Part shown: one piece after another, positions 11,348-23,652 of the stretch | Numbering within the stretch: the stretch's first letter is position 1 | Layout: each line of letters starts with the position of its first letter | Position numbers and translations under genes: made by a program | Assembly: GCF_000004195.4 (NCBI RefSeq) | Contig: NC_030677.2 | Span: forward strand, 65,434,222-65,498,221 | Length of the DNA: 64,000 nt | DNA from: Xenopus tropicalis | Lineage: Eukaryota > Chordata > Amphibia > Anura > Pipidae | Direction: 5' to 3' | Notes under the pieces: model-generated | What the model saw: only the letters and a program-made list of their open reading frames with translations | Told to the model about the DNA's origin: nothing | Database searches by the model: none

Positions 11348-11570
11348 TTAAAGGGGAAGTTGACCTTTAAATTAACTGTAAATTATGCTGCAGATGGAAG
11401 TAATCTAAGCTTCTTTACAATTGGTTTTATTTATTTGTTTTTTATTATTTGTCTTTATATTTGTCCTCACTCCAGAATACAAGTTAAAATGTTATCTATT
11501 TTGTTGTTGAATTCTAAAATGACTATTTGCTTGGGTCATTGAGACTAATAACCAGATTCTGTTTCTTTAT
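11348..11570 (+). mobile_element. T2/Kolobok-type MITE, left part only
   Basis: It starts TTAAAGGGGAAGTTGACC, matching the TTAAAGGRR terminus of T2-family MITEs, and continues with the TTACAATTGGTTTTATTT block that this family has near its left end. The right terminus was not found. The complete relative at 59826-60292 gives the comparison. Confidence 0.65.
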
Positions 11571-14500
11571 TTATACCATACTTTTCTCTATTATCTCTAT
11601 TATGCTATGTTTTCTTTTTTAACTCTATGCAAAATGTTCACTCTTTAAACCAAAAACAATTACTAAAATAAAATGAAGTTATAATTTTTAAAATGGTGTT
11701 CAGAACCCATACACAAATTAAGACCAGTTGCAGAATATCTTTCGCTTCCTACATCATACTGAAAATTTATTGTAACATTAATGGTCAAAAAACCATAACA
11801 TTTCCCAGCTTAAATTGTTCTTAGACAAGAGAAATGCTCATGTTGGCAGAAATGCATGGCATTTATTATTGCAAGTTAGAAGAAAACAAATTATTTGTCC
11901 TTGCTATCAAACTAAGCTCTTTATTCACTGCTTTGTCCTGATGACATCATAACACAACCGTTTAGGGTTGCCACTTGACTGGTGTTTTTTTGACTAGTTG
12001 GTAAAATTGATACTTGGTACCAATGTTATAAATTAGAAGATACTATAGTCAACAAATGTACAATGGACGGTATTTCTTTTTACTACATCCCCTGGATTGT
12101 CACACCCCTTTGTAGCTTCTTGTAATAAGATTATAAATGCAAAGGGATGCCTGTGGAATGTAAAAAGTTACTTGGAACTCTACTGCCTGTGACATGTTAG
12201 ACAAGGCATAAATTTGCAAGCTGAGGCAAAAATACTTTCACAGAAACTACAAAACTGAAATATATTTTCACTGCGCACATCCATAGGAAAAAAAAACAAA
12301 AGAAGAAAAATACAAATTAAGGAGTAGATCACCTTTGAATAAACTTTTAGTACACGAACACAGCGATATTCCAGGATGATTTTCAGTTGGTCATTATTTT
12401 TTAGTTTTTGTTTAGCAGCATTCCGGTTTGGAGTTTCAAGTTTACCCTTTGGTTTGAACAAGAGACTGGAAGCTAAAAGGCCCAACAAATAGCAAGATAT
12501 GAATAGGAAAATAGGAATATATAAAGAAGACAAGAGTGGACAACGCCAGAGCGTCTGAGGTCCAGAAGCCATTATGAGCTGGATAGTTAAATCTGCTTGT
12601 GGTACGGAAGTTCTGTGGAGCTCACAATAGGTGGTAAGAGATAAAGGTAGGCCAGCTAGCTGAGCAGCTTATGCTCCAGTGAGGAGAAAGGAAGGAGTCA
12701 TCACCCTGGCGGTACCTCATCAGTCAAAGATCCAGTATATCAGGAGCAAGTACTAGAAAGGTCCTGTTGCCACCCCTAAATGCAAGCCTTATCCTGTGCT
12801 AGACACCTGGGAACTATAGATCCACCTGATTTGAAGGAAGAATATCAGGAAGGTAGGCAGCAGGAGAGGGTCAAGCGGCCTTGGAACACTTGTACTGACC
12901 ATTGAATATATTTGGAAACTATGTTAATGGCCAGAAACTGGAGAAGCTGAGTTGGTGACTGTGAATAAAACTGTTATTGTGTTCATCTATAAATCCTTGG
13001 GAACCTCCATTTATTTCAATCTAAGTCTCCCATTCCCTAGTTTGTGCCCTAAAATAGTGTGCTAATTCAGCCATTATTACAAAATGTATTATCATCCACA
13101 CAACACCATATTACAAATACAACACCACACTGTTTAGTGTAAGAAACAACATCTCTTTTTATAATAAAAACAATAAGCAAAAAGCATGTTTTCATAAACC
13201 CTATTCATTAAACTAAATAATATAGTTATACAGCTGTATGGAAGTTAATTGAATATTGTGGGTATAAACAAACACTGCTTAAGTATACTTGCACATTTAT
13301 GAACAAATCTTCCCTAAAAAGGGGTGCATATGTGTATAAAAGTTCCAGAATGCTTATGCTGATTTATTATTCCATAAAAAAGGCTGCCCGTTCAGTTTCA
13401 CAATGAACTGGCAGTATTCTATTTTGCATTCCAATAGATTTTAAAGTCTTTGAGACATTATATAATATGTCTGGGATGCCTGCTTTGTAAGTGTTTTGTG
13501 TTAAGTGATAAGGGACATTTTGTTGAACTCTTAATGGAAGTGAAACTTTGCAAATATTATTTCCTCTGAGAGGACAAATATGCTGTAATGTTGGTTTGGC
13601 AAGATCACGCTAAGATGTTTTTTTATTTCCAATAATAATAAGTATGTTTGAAGGTTTAAGAATACAAAGTAGCCTTGACATTATAAACCTGGCACACTGC
13701 TCCTGCTGACATTGAATTGTATTTTATTATGCCTTGTTTACATTGTATGGTTCACTAGAAAATTTATGTTTAGCATGTATTTGCATTAACTTGTTTTACA
13801 AGATATAACTTTTGGCGCTCAAATAAGATCCCCATTACAAAGTACTCATAAATTAGTTTGCAGAAGAGCATTCTGTAATATAGTATTCTTATCCTTAATA
13901 TGCAGCATTAGAAATTAGCAACTGAGGGTTTTTTAAGTCACGCTTCTTCTCAACTTGTGGCTTTTAAGAAGGGGATGTTAAAAAAAGTTGAAGAAAATTT
14001 TGGGTTTAGAAAACTCATTACATTTTCCTGGATACAGTTTCATGATGCTATTGTAATCATGGTGTGGTACTGACATTTATAATTCTTGTGCTTTTTAATA
14101 AATAGCCTGCTGCATTTTCTAAATGATCTTCTAATGCAAATCCCCATAAAAAAGCAGATGATATGATTGGTTATAATTGATGCTTAGTGATTGAATGTCA
14201 TAAGATTTGCTACACCTATGAGTTTCGGAGAGTCAAAGAGTTTGCAAATTCAGGGCGAGTTGGAAAAAAAATTGTGATTCCATTTGACATCTAGGCCATT
14301 AGGAGAAGCAATCACATTGTGTCTACTGTTTGCCCAGGCTTTCATTTCTATGGGCAATGCTTGTCCAGAGAAGGAGCAATCTTTATATAAGAATAAGCAT
14401 TGTGGAGAAAAATGATGGCCAAGGTAAGCAATGGTTCTCCAGAGCAGGTGATTGTTCTTGCTCTGTACAAGCATAGCTGTTATTTCTGTCATCAATGCCT

Positions 14501-15487
14501 GTTCCAAGCAGTAGTGACCTCCTGCTTGGCACAGACACTGGGGACAGAAATGACAAGCAGAGCAAGCTAGGCAAATATTTGATGCAAATGATTTTGGTCT
14601 CTGTGCTCTAAAACAAAGAGAACTATTGCAGTTCATTTAAGCTGGAAGGTAGTATGCAAAGTACAAAACGTGGAGCATTGGGTCCATTTTTCTATTCATT
14701 TGCATGATAGTTTTTTGTAGCAGTAATTAGGACCTTATACAAATAACATCCCATCCCTATCCTTTACATATGCAAACCACCCTAGCAGAGTAGCCCATGC
14801 AATTAACTGACATTAGCTGTGCACCTTCGGTAGGTAAAATAATAAAAGCAAAGGGGTGGTTATTTGGTGTAACTGCAATTTGGCAAATGTATTTAATTCT
14901 CAACTTAGGGAGCCCTAATAAATAGCCCAAACTGAATTTATATTAACCCTTTTTCATGGAAAATATTCATAAAGGATAAGGATAGGCACCCCCAGTGAAT
15001 TTAATTACTGTGATTTTTTACAGGGCCTATACCCTCCATGATTCCACCCCACCCCATATATAAACCTCCGAATATTCCCTTTTTGGGCGTTGCACCATGC
15101 TACTATGACCCCTTTAGACTCATTTATTATAGTTTAGAGTACAATCTAAGAATTTATTCTCTATTGTGCATGCTAGTCCAGATCAGTTCAGTTCTTGCAA
15201 TATTGGAAAAAAAGTTACTTTTTTAGTAAGCTAGCCAAAATGTAACAAAGATTTTATTTGAGCTGTTCTGAATAATATTTTATTAGTGCATGAAAGATTA
15301 TTAAAATACTGTACATTGTACAGTTAGAAATACTGTATATCCCTTTAATATATTAGTTATACAAAAAGGGAAGAGCAAGAGAAAACAAATTTCAAAATGC
15401 ATTCATTCATGCATGCATTCATTGAAATTTTCCAAACTTTCCAAAGTTCCCTCAGACATGTGACTGTTTGAAACACTTTAGTCTCTC
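11571..15487. other. Largely unique AT-rich DNA, no defensible gene
   Basis: The longest frame is 12180-12572 on the minus strand (130 codons, two hydrophobic runs). It has no family resemblance, and I do not call it a gene. Near 12964 the + strand reads GTGAATAAAACTG after a stretch of higher GC (12600-12970), which looks like a transcript or LTR 3' end, but no second LTR copy, primer site or polypurine tract was found. No other features were recognised. Confidence 0.4.
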
Positions 15488-15798
15488 CTTGCTGCCAGTA
15501 TCGGACTGGAATGCCAGGGGCCCACCAGAAAACCTTAGACCGTGGGCCCACTCTCCAAACTATTTCGACTCCACTATTTACTCAACATCTATATTTCCTA
15601 GTTTTTTATCTTTAAGTACTATAACCTATTCTTCTATATATTGTGTTGATTTGTTCCCATAGAGAAATAGGAAACAACAATAATTTAGGGTAAATGTTTA
15701 GAAGCAGGAGGGCCCACAGACACCGGGGCCCACTGACACCTGGGTCCACCGGGAGTTTTACTGATATCCCTGTGGGCCAGTCCAAAACTCCTTGCTGC
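15488..15798 (+). mobile_element. hAT-type element with 8-bp target duplication CTTGCTGC
   Basis: The element 15496-15790 starts CAGTATCGGACTGG and ends CCAGTCCAAAACTC, so GGACTGG is inverted at the two ends. CTTGCTGC flanks it at 15488-15495 and 15791-15798. Internal GGGCCCAC blocks and an AT-rich middle recur in the copy at 42798-43073. Related termini lie at 30071 and 61655. Confidence 0.85.
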
Positions 15799-15839
15799 TG
15801 CCCTGCAATACCATATTTAGAACCTTCCAAAAAGCAGGT

Positions 15840-16086
15840 TATCTAGTGGAGGTTCAAGCCTTGTATAGATTCTAACACCATGCTAGTTACTCTGACCCTT
15901 TTGTCTCAGCCCTCACTTTTAGAATGTAAGCTCTTGCGAGCAGGACCCTCCCCCTAATGTCTCCGATCCTCATCCAAATGTAGCTGCAAACCATTTATGT
16001 GAATTTTTTATATGTACATGTTAACTGTTCTGTCTTTTGTACCCCTCTATTCTGTAAAGCGCTGTGTAAATGTATGGCGCTATATA

Positions 16087-16133
<47 letters not shown>
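15840..16133 (+). mobile_element. L2-like LINE 3' end with (AAT)n tail
   Basis: AATGTAAGCTCTTGCGAGCA and later AAAGCGCTGTGTAAATG then GGCGCTATATAAAT are the 3' end seen in many vertebrate L2-like repeats. A pure (AAT)n tract (16086-16133) forms the tail. The 5' part is truncated, and the left boundary is approximate. Confidence 0.75.
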
Positions 16134-16135
<2 letters not shown>

Positions 16136-16889
16136 TGACCTCAAAATCCTTTGTATTGTTAAAAGTGGTAGTTATGAGAATAGCATACAAGCAACAAAAG
16201 CAAGATCACAGATCACAACTCAGGACTTATTGATAATATTGAAAAGGAGAAACAATAGCTCTCTGAAAGGAGTTGTATTGTAAACTGCTGGTTGTTTCTT
16301 GAAGCACAGGATCAGGCACAATGACCTGAGATGGCTTCTAAAACACCACTATTACAAAGTATTATTGGTTAAGAATAGCATTTTAAATAGTTAAGTGAAT
16401 TATTTAAAACTAGTGAGTGTAAGGTAATAATAAAAACTACACCATAAAAATCATGATAGAATGCCCATAAACACTAATGTGCTGGTTTAGATCTGCATCT
16501 ATTGTACGTGAAATTATAACACATAAAAGAAATCTCATATCCTCAAGCCATGTACATTTAACAAAGCAAACATAGTCAATATGATCTTGGCCAATAAAAC
16601 ATTCTTGTTGCTCATTTTAAAGATGTTGATTAAACAATCCGTTTCATGCAGTGTGGATTTGGCATTGGGAATATTTGGTCCTCAAGATGTGTGCATTGAA
16701 TATTTTAGTAAACTGGGAAAATAGAGGTATTAGAGAATATTCCCAATGAATTCTAACTTTAATAAATCCTGACTATTAAAGGTTTCAAAAAATGCTTGCA
16801 TGGTTTTTTTGTGTCCACATTTTGTTTGCTGCGTTTTTCTTGAATCGAGAAAAAAACGCCAACTTTATTTTTGATGAACCTGCATCTTA
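16134..16889. other. AT-rich spacer
   Basis: No gene, RNA or named repeat recognised. Confidence 0.5.
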
Positions 16890-17500
16890 ATGTGATTTGC
16901 AATGTATTCAAATATCTTATTCCTTATTAACCCTTTCAAAAATTCCTATCACTGATGTCAGACTAACAGGCCTACAGTTTTCAGGCTGAGAACGGGATCC
17001 TTTTTTAAATAACGGCACCACATTAGCAATTTGCCAGTCTCCCTGCACCATGCCAGACCTCAAAGTATCCTGAAAGATTAAGTAAGAGTTTTGGCAATCA
17101 CAGAGCTAAGCTCTTTAAGTACCCTGGAATGAATCCCATCCGGTTTTGGACTTTGTTTATCTTAACATGTACTGTCTCTTTTGTATTCCTTATAAGTCAC
17201 CCATGCATCAATATTTATTTCTTTAAAATTGGGTCCATTTAAAAGGAGCCTTCATTAGCTAGCTCCATTTTTTATTACTAGATCCAAAAAAAGTCTTTGC
17301 TACCATGTTTCTGAACTTCCTTAAAAAATACAGTTGTTATTTATCATATTTACAAACCTGTTTGCTTGAACTTAGCCACCCCATTACTCCAGTCAATGCT
17401 GGATAATTGAAGTCACACATAATAACAACTTGAACTAGTTGTGAAGCCATTTCCATTTGCAAAAGTAGCCTGACTCACTTAAACTGGGTGGTTTGTAGCA
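16890..17500 (-). pseudogene. CR1 LINE relic: endonuclease and reverse transcriptase pieces
   Basis: On the minus strand, 17043-16996 translates to GDWQIANVVPLFKKGS, followed by PVSLTSV-type residues. This is the conserved block just before the RT palm in CR1 ORF2. Upstream, 17143-17087 gives PDGIHSRVLKELSSVIAK. Farther 5', 17431-17385 gives VVIMCDFNYP, the GDFNYP block of the APE-type endonuclease with Gly replaced by Cys. Endonuclease and RT blocks are only about 250 bp apart, much less than in an intact element, so an internal deletion is implied. A stop and a frameshift lie between the RT blocks (about 17060-17085) and another stop follows. The copy is dead. Confidence 0.88.
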
Positions 17501-19825
17501 TACTAATAGCCAATAGCCAATAATTAATTTCTTTGTAAAATTAAGTTGGTATAATATGTTCCCCCTTCACTCCTCCCCTATGACCCTTTTATAACCCCAA
17601 TGTATCTATATGAGCTTTCCCATAATGCTTTTATTCACCCACTTCCTTACCTTGCCTAGTACACACTCCACCAGCGTCTTAGCCATTTTTCCCCCAAGCA
17701 CAGTGACCCCCCCCCTTTCTATTGCTATATTGATTGCACCCCAAGAAAAAATCAGCTCAGTGCTCTACTAACCCAAACCCTTACTTCATACACTAAAGGT
17801 CTCAATTACAACCATAATTGCAGCTGCAATTCAGCAAATTTATTTTCATTAATGGTACTCCCTGTGCACTCCCTCCACTTCTGTATAGTTGTCTTTAGCG
17901 CCACTTAGTCCTTCATGCTTTCTGTTTCAAATTGAGTGCTGCTGCACAGGACACAGGAGAACCCTGGAGCTACTGCCACCTCTGGACTCATTTATGCACA
18001 GAGTCAATAGGCGCCTCAAACTTGAGCCTAAAGAATCAATTTTAGACATTACTCACACACCAAACACTGGAAATGACACCAGATGGACTTTTCACTATTG
18101 TGTCTGATTTATGATAAAATGTGTGTTGCATTCCTTTTTATGTTTTAGTGGAGGCAGCTGCATCAGGCACAGTGCAACTGCACCTACATCACAACACATC
18201 ACTCCTTTGCTACCACAATGAAGCTGGAATTTTGGGAAAAAAAACATGGTGATTGCTTTCACATTTGCGCTGTGCTCACTGTACTTGTTGATGTAAATGA
18301 ACCTGCAAGAATTTAACCACCCATTTTGGAATTCTCTTTAATTTTAGCTATGTAATATGTATAGAAAACGGAAGACTTGATGCTTGTAGGATCCTTGGCC
18401 TATTGAGGTACGGTTCAGTGTCATTGGTATAACCCAGTTATAGCACGTAGATTGCAAAAAGTATTTCTGAAAAAACTTTGTGTTCTTGCAGTGAGAAAAG
18501 ACAAAACCCGAGCTCTGTCCCTTTCATTCTAGAGTACATCTTCATTTGCTTAATAAAGATTTTGTGATATTGTATACCAATCTTGGTGTCATCCCATGAC
18601 ATGAGAAGGTTTTTGTCAATGCTAACTAAGATTACATTTGTTTATGTGTTGTGTTTTGTTGTTTATAGATTAAAAATGGCAAATGTCATTCCAAGAAAAT
18701 TAATTGGAAATTTTTCAGAGCCCAGGGGCTAAGGTCGGGGGGCTGTGGAAGTCCTTTTTAAAAATGAATTGTATTTGGTTCCAAGATTAACTGAAAGATG
18801 AACTACCTTTTAAAGAACCACCTCTTCCAGCTGTTTACTACACAGGATCAGAGTTAGAAGGGCAGCAGAGCTATATGCCTAGGGTCATGGTGCTCCATCC
18901 ACCACTGTCCACTAGGCATGGGCCCTTTCTGGTCATTCTTAGTTCCAGCCCTGATCAGGAAAATACAGTACGTCCTCTTCTAATACCAAAGTACACTTAA
19001 TACAAGTACTGTAAATATGAAGTTGCGACAGTGGCAATTCAAAACATATTCAATGGCTTTTTTTCTTTCAGTTGGAGATAGATTTCTGCTGACAAAATTC
19101 CCATGCCATATCCCCTTAGTTGTAATGAGATAGAATGCCTTCCAGGCCATTATAAATTATATCCACATGTAGAAAACATGTGTTTTGCGTTTTTCAGAAT
19201 ATCCTAGCGCTTGGGTTTCAAACATGTTTTTCTTTATTAGGTTAATGATACCATCATAAGCTTCTGTCTTTTGGTCCCCAAACAGTTTTTTTGGAGAATA
19301 TTTCAAAACATCTTTGTTTTGATGCTATTTGGGAATTCATTGTTATTTTACAGTAGTAGTAGTCACAGTTTTTTGGCAGTAAGAATTAGTGAGTACTCTT
19401 GGAAGTGGCATCACTTTCCGGCCACAAGCCAGGTATACAGTAATCAGTCGAAACCACAACCTATTTGCAATATTTATCTTCTAAATAAGCTACTTCTCTT
19501 CAAAAGTTTTTTTAAAAAAACATATCCCTGATATAACTTCTAAAAGTACAACTATGCTATGTTTTAGCATAAAACGTATAATACTGTTTTGTGCCTACTG
19601 TATCTGTGCTTACTGTATTTGGTCTATATTCCTAGCTAATATAGCCTGCTTTGCCACCTGCTAGAAACTTTTGTTTCATTTTCATAACAATGCACAAATT
19701 AAAGTATTTACTGTACTAAAAGAAAGGTTAGTAATATTCCAGTCCTTCAAAGTTGTCCACAGGAGCACGCCATCTTGGACCTTGTTGAGTCATCTTTTGA
19801 GTGCCAGTGACACTTCAAATTTGGG
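17501..19825. other. Mostly unclassified AT-rich DNA
   Basis: A C- and T-rich portion lies at 17560-17720. A region with CTAGGCATGGGCCC (about 18840-18960) may be a diverged repeat related to 40552-40655. No gene or RNA recognised. Confidence 0.4.
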
Positions 19826-20003
19826 GGTATATTTATCATGCTGTGTAAAAAGTGGAGTAAAACATCACCGGTGATGTCGTTCATAGCAGCCAATCAGATG
19901 CTTTGCTTTGATTTTTGTTGAAATCTAATTGCTGATTGGTTGCCCTGGGCAACATCACTGGTAATGCTTCACTCTACTTTTTACACAGCATGATAAATAT
20001 ACC
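19826..20003. mobile_element. 178-bp MITE with about 30-bp terminal inverted repeats
   Basis: It starts GGTATATTTATCATGCTGTG and ends CACAGCATGATAAATATACC, a perfect 20-bp match in inverted orientation that continues (TAAAAAGT.GAGT). The centre has a weaker inverted pair around AGCAATTAG/CAATCAG. No convincing target duplication. Confidence 0.9.
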
Positions 20004-20109
20004 ACTTGGTGTGTTCTGAAGTTGAAAATGAGATTCATCTGTCAATGAGGCATGATTTCAATTCTTTTTTTCCCATAAAGCCACATTTAATTTAATGAGA
20101 AAAACGTAC

Positions 20110-20410
20110 CCTCATTTGAAGCAGTGTAAGTGGTTTTCACGTGAGGGCAGTGAGGTTGGGGAATGCCCTTCCTAGTGATGTTGTAATGGCAGATTCTGTT
20201 AATGCCTTTAAGAGGGGCCTGGGTGGGTTCTTGAACAAGCATAGTATCCAAGGCTATTGTGATACTAATATCTACAGTTAGTATTAATGTTGGTATATAT
20301 GGTTTATGTATGTGAGTGTATAGATAGGTCAGTATAGGTTGTGTGTGCTGGGTTTACTTGGAAGGGTTGAACTTGATGGTCATTTTTCAACCCTATGTAG
20401 CTATATAACA
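20110..20410 (+). pseudogene. CR1 LINE 3' end with ORF2 C-terminus relic
   Basis: In one + frame 20153-20280 reads GNALPSDVVMADSVNAFKRG and continues to a TAG. The NALP..VV....SVNAFK pattern is the C-terminal signature of CR1/L2 ORF2. It is followed by a 3' UTR ending GGGTTGAACTTGATGG ... CAACCC, the CR1 terminal hairpin-like motif. The copy is 5'-truncated, as most LINE copies are, and lies in the opposite orientation to the relic at 16890-17500. Confidence 0.85.
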
Positions 20411-20841
20411 TGAAAACTTGATTGAAGCCTATGGAAAAACAGTGGAACACAGTTAGGAGAAAGGTTTTTTCTCCTCAAATTAAATCTTACCTGTAAGTTT
20501 TCAAGTGATAAACTATAAAATAGCATTTTCTCATGGAATTAATTTTGGCTCAATGTATAGCATTGCCTCCATCTTCAAGCTTTAGTTCTGCTTTAAAGTT
20601 AGAAACTACATTAACACTCTCCCTCTATAAGTGCATTATCTCCCTGCATTAAAATTATTTGTCACATGGAATTTATTGGTTGGGCAAACAGATTACTATA
20701 GGAATCACTAGTTTGTATCCCGATGCAAAGAATTTACTGTGTGATCCATGAGGACACCATTATTTCAAATGCTTTTTGGAATGGTGCCAATAAATATAAC
20801 TGCTGATGTGCTGATGCTCCTTGACCCAAACCCCTGAGATG

Positions 20842-21446
20842 TTAAAGGAGAACTAAAGCTTAACTAAAAAAAGTAGTGCAGAAATGTTTGGGAATTATGT
20901 TTTGGGCTTATGAACGAGCCAAAGGCAACCATTGCCTTTTAGCAGTAGCTCCCCATCTTCCTTTCTGCTGATTCACTGCTCATGCTCTGTGCTGCTGTCA
21001 GTTACCTGATCATAGGAACTGACTCAAAATATACTGAATATATAGAATATAAATGTCACAATATAAGGCTGACTAGTAAATAATAAACAAATATAATAAC
21101 AAATATTTACTGCATGGCAGCTCAGAAACCAGTTCAATTAGCATCAGAATTTAATAATCAGCCCTATAGCATCAGCTTCTATGAGAAGCAAACCTCATTT
21201 TCTGCTTGATGATTTGCTACAACCCCTAAGATTAGCTTCTTAACAGCTGGCCAGAGCCCACTGTGCATTTGCAGTGTCGCTCACACTTTCCAAGATGGGG
21301 AGCTCCTGTGACAAATGTACAAACCTGAATCATTGCTGCTACTGGGATGCTGAACCTTTAGGCTGGTGCAGAAAGCTCAGTATATAAATGTATGCATGTA
21401 TGTTTGTATATGGCATTTTTAGCCATATTCATTTTTTTGGATTTAT
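20842..21446 (+). mobile_element. T2/Kolobok-type MITE, right terminus degraded
   Basis: It starts TTAAAGGAGAACTAAAGC, the TTAAAGGRR motif. The interior has the CAGTAGCTCCCCATCTTCC and AATAATCAGCCCTATAGCA blocks of a common frog element. It ends near GGCATTTTTAGCCATATTCA, but the expected terminal AGTTCTCCTTTAA is missing. Confidence 0.75.
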
Positions 21447-21760
21447 GTAATGATTCCTTTGCCTTCTCTCTAAACCCATTCTGCAAGTACTGCACAGGTA
21501 GGATGTGGATGGTACAGCAACTGACAGCACACAACAATTTCATTGTAAATCCAGCTGACAAAACAATAGTTAGAAAGATCCCTATGTTCAGAATATATTG
21601 GATGGGAAATACAATTCACTTAGGGTGTACTTATGAGCATTTATAGCTATATTTAATATAATGTAGACATTAACCATGTGTAACAACAGCTTAACATCGC
21701 TTATGATTCTACTGAAACCTAAAAGGTCTCTAAACATATGAAAATATTAGAACCAAATGC
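21447..21760. other. Spacer, nothing recognised
   Basis: AT-rich DNA without repeat or coding features that I can support. Confidence 0.5.
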
Positions 21761-21974
21761 AGTCTAAAAATAAATAGTGCAAAAAAAAAAAAAAGCATGA
21801 TCACAGGTCATCAAATGGATCACGAGTGGAACCTTGCATACAAAGACATATTCACTAGCAGCAACTCATCTAGTCTAAAAATAAACAGCGAAAAAAGCAT
21901 GATTGTGGGTCATCAAATGGATTACCAGTGGAACCCTGCATACAAAGACATATTCACTGACAACGGCTCATCTA
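21761..21974 (+). repeat. Two-copy tandem duplication, about 103-111 bp unit
   Basis: Unit 1 begins at 21761 (AGTCTAAAAATAAATAG) and unit 2 at 21872 (AGTCTAAAAATAAACAG). An A-run in unit 1 accounts for most of the length difference. From the ATG at 21797 the two copies stay in one frame (34-codon spacing) and encode repeated MI.GHQMD..WN.AYKDIFT. There is no other sign that this is translated. Confidence 0.85.
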
Positions 21975-22889
21975 GGTAATTTTTTTCCTTTAGAAAGTCA
22001 AGAAGCAGAACTCTCGTATAAAGCTCTGACGGATTTGGCAGCTGCACTCTTCCTTGCTTTTTAAAGGCTGATTATTTTAATAGGAAGTCAGCACAAAAAA
22101 TTGACTCTTCATATGCAACAGAGCGTTCTCTATTAAAAGTATCACAGCGATCCTAATTAATACTTAAAAAATGCCAAGAGCTATAAGGCAGGTAGATGCA
22201 GTACAACACGATGACAGTCAAAAGGTAATTGCATAATGTGCGTAAAATATTGCAAGTATACTTTAGTACAAGTTATATTTGACTTGCAAGAGGTGTCAGA
22301 TACATTATATTTTCTACACGGGATTCACACTTCATAAGCCAGTTCATTAAACACAAGGTTACTTTTCCTCTTCCTGTACACGATTAGCACTTGCCAGTGA
22401 ATTATGAACTAAATTCCTGAATCACTTTGTCAACTCTTACAGTGTGTAAAGCAATATATATTTTTAAACTCCAAATAAGTAGTTATTCAGTTCACGTTAA
22501 CAATAGTGATATTCCCATTCTTTGCTGCCAATAGACATGACATGGGCTATTTAAAACAATGTGATTGTTGCTGTATGTATAAACATTCTCTTATTAATCC
22601 CGGAAAGTCTTAAACTGAAACCAGGGAACAATATATTGTATAATAATAAGTCTAGCTAGAGCCTATGACCTGGGGGAAGGGGTGTGTGACATGTAGCTAT
22701 TTGCAGCCAAGATCCTCAGAGTTGGCTAAACAATTATTACATTGTGAACATGAATTTTATACAGCAGTTTTTTGTTTTTTTAAGAAACTTTTTTTTCTTT
22801 CAAAATTATGATTTTCTGTAAGATGTTTTGTTACATACAGTGCACTGGCACACACTAAGGTATACAATAATGTAGTAAATGGTCTTACT
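21975..22889. other. Unique-looking AT-rich DNA
   Basis: No repeat family recognised. 22010-22200 is of mixed composition with TAATTA-type homeodomain-like sites, which could mark a conserved element, but this cannot be judged from one sequence. Confidence 0.35.
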
Positions 22890-23015
22890 TTTAAAAAAAT
22901 GGGCTGTTTTGCTTCACCCTTTTTGGCATGACCGCTCCTTTTTTTTTTTACACGGCTTGTTTTGATGCGACCGTGCCTTTTTTTGACGCAAAGTTCTAAA
23001 TTTCACTGTGAATCC
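22890..23015. repeat. Fragment of a T-rich dispersed repeat (also 30890, 54385, 62455, 63700)
   Basis: Runs of T alternate with GCATGACCG, TTTGATGCGACCGTG and TTTTTGACGCAAAG. The same phrasing recurs at 30890-31080. Boundaries are uncertain. Confidence 0.5.
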
Positions 23016-23022
23016 ATGCCTG

Positions 23023-23652
23023 GCAATTAATTGTGTGTATTGTCCACAATGAGGTTTACATTAAGGGGTTGATTTACTAACCCACGAATCCGACCCGAAT
23101 TGGAAAAGTTCCGACTTGGAAACGAACATTTTGCGACTTTTTCGTATTTTTTGCGATTTTTTTCGGCGTCTTTACGAATTTTTCGTTACCAATACGATTT
23201 TTGCGTAAAAACGCGAGTTTTTCGTAGCCATTACGAAAGTTGCGTAAAATCTGGCGATTTTTCGTAGCGTTAAAACTTACGCGAAAATTCGCACCTTTTA
23301 AGTTTTAACGCTACGAAAAAGGCGCAACTTTTCGCGTAAGTTTTAACGCTACGAAAAATCGGGCGATTTTACGCAACTTTCGTAATGGCTACGAAAAACT
23401 CGCGTTTTTACGCAAAAATTGTATTGGTAACGAAAAATTCGTAAAGACGACGAAAAAATCGCAAAAAATACGAAAAAATCGCAAAATACCGATCATTACG
23501 AAAAAAACGCAATCGGACTCATTTCGACCCGTTCGTGGGTTAGTAAATGTGCCCCTAAGAGTCTACTTTGTGTCTACTTAGAAGCAACATCATGTACTTA
23601 TTCTCTGTTATATTCTGTATTAGCCAATATTAAATATCCAAGGTTCTTTATT
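23023..23652 (+). repeat. Duplicated 136-bp segment, copy 1 (carries MITE insertion)
   Basis: 23023-23064 and 23559-23652, plus one copy of TAA, align with 24995-25130, with three mismatches in about 136 bp. The copy is split by the foldback MITE at 23065-23555 and the repeated TAA. Confidence 0.95.
23065..23555. mobile_element. CpG-rich foldback MITE (copy 2 of 6), target TAA
   Basis: It starts GGGGTTGATTTACTAACCC and ends GGGTTAGTAAATGTGCCCC. TAA lies directly outside each end (23062-23064, 23556-23558). Nearly the whole 491 bp folds on itself around about 23305. The paralogous segment at 24995-25130 shows the uninserted sequence CATTAAGAG, which fixes the element boundaries and a 3-bp TAA duplication. 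A 3-bp TWA target is characteristic of PIF/Harbinger transposons. Confidence 0.95.

Noticed and set aside
12180..12572. 130-codon minus-strand frame with two hydrophobic stretches as a membrane-protein gene
   Set aside because: No family resemblance, AT-biased codons, no convincing promoter or splice context. Length is within what an AT-rich 64-kb window can give by chance.
12721..12760. Minus-strand CTGATGAGG as another hammerhead
   Set aside because: No GAAA block or cleavage triplet in a workable position. The same applied to CTGATGA at 5516, 11938, 46240 and 56296.
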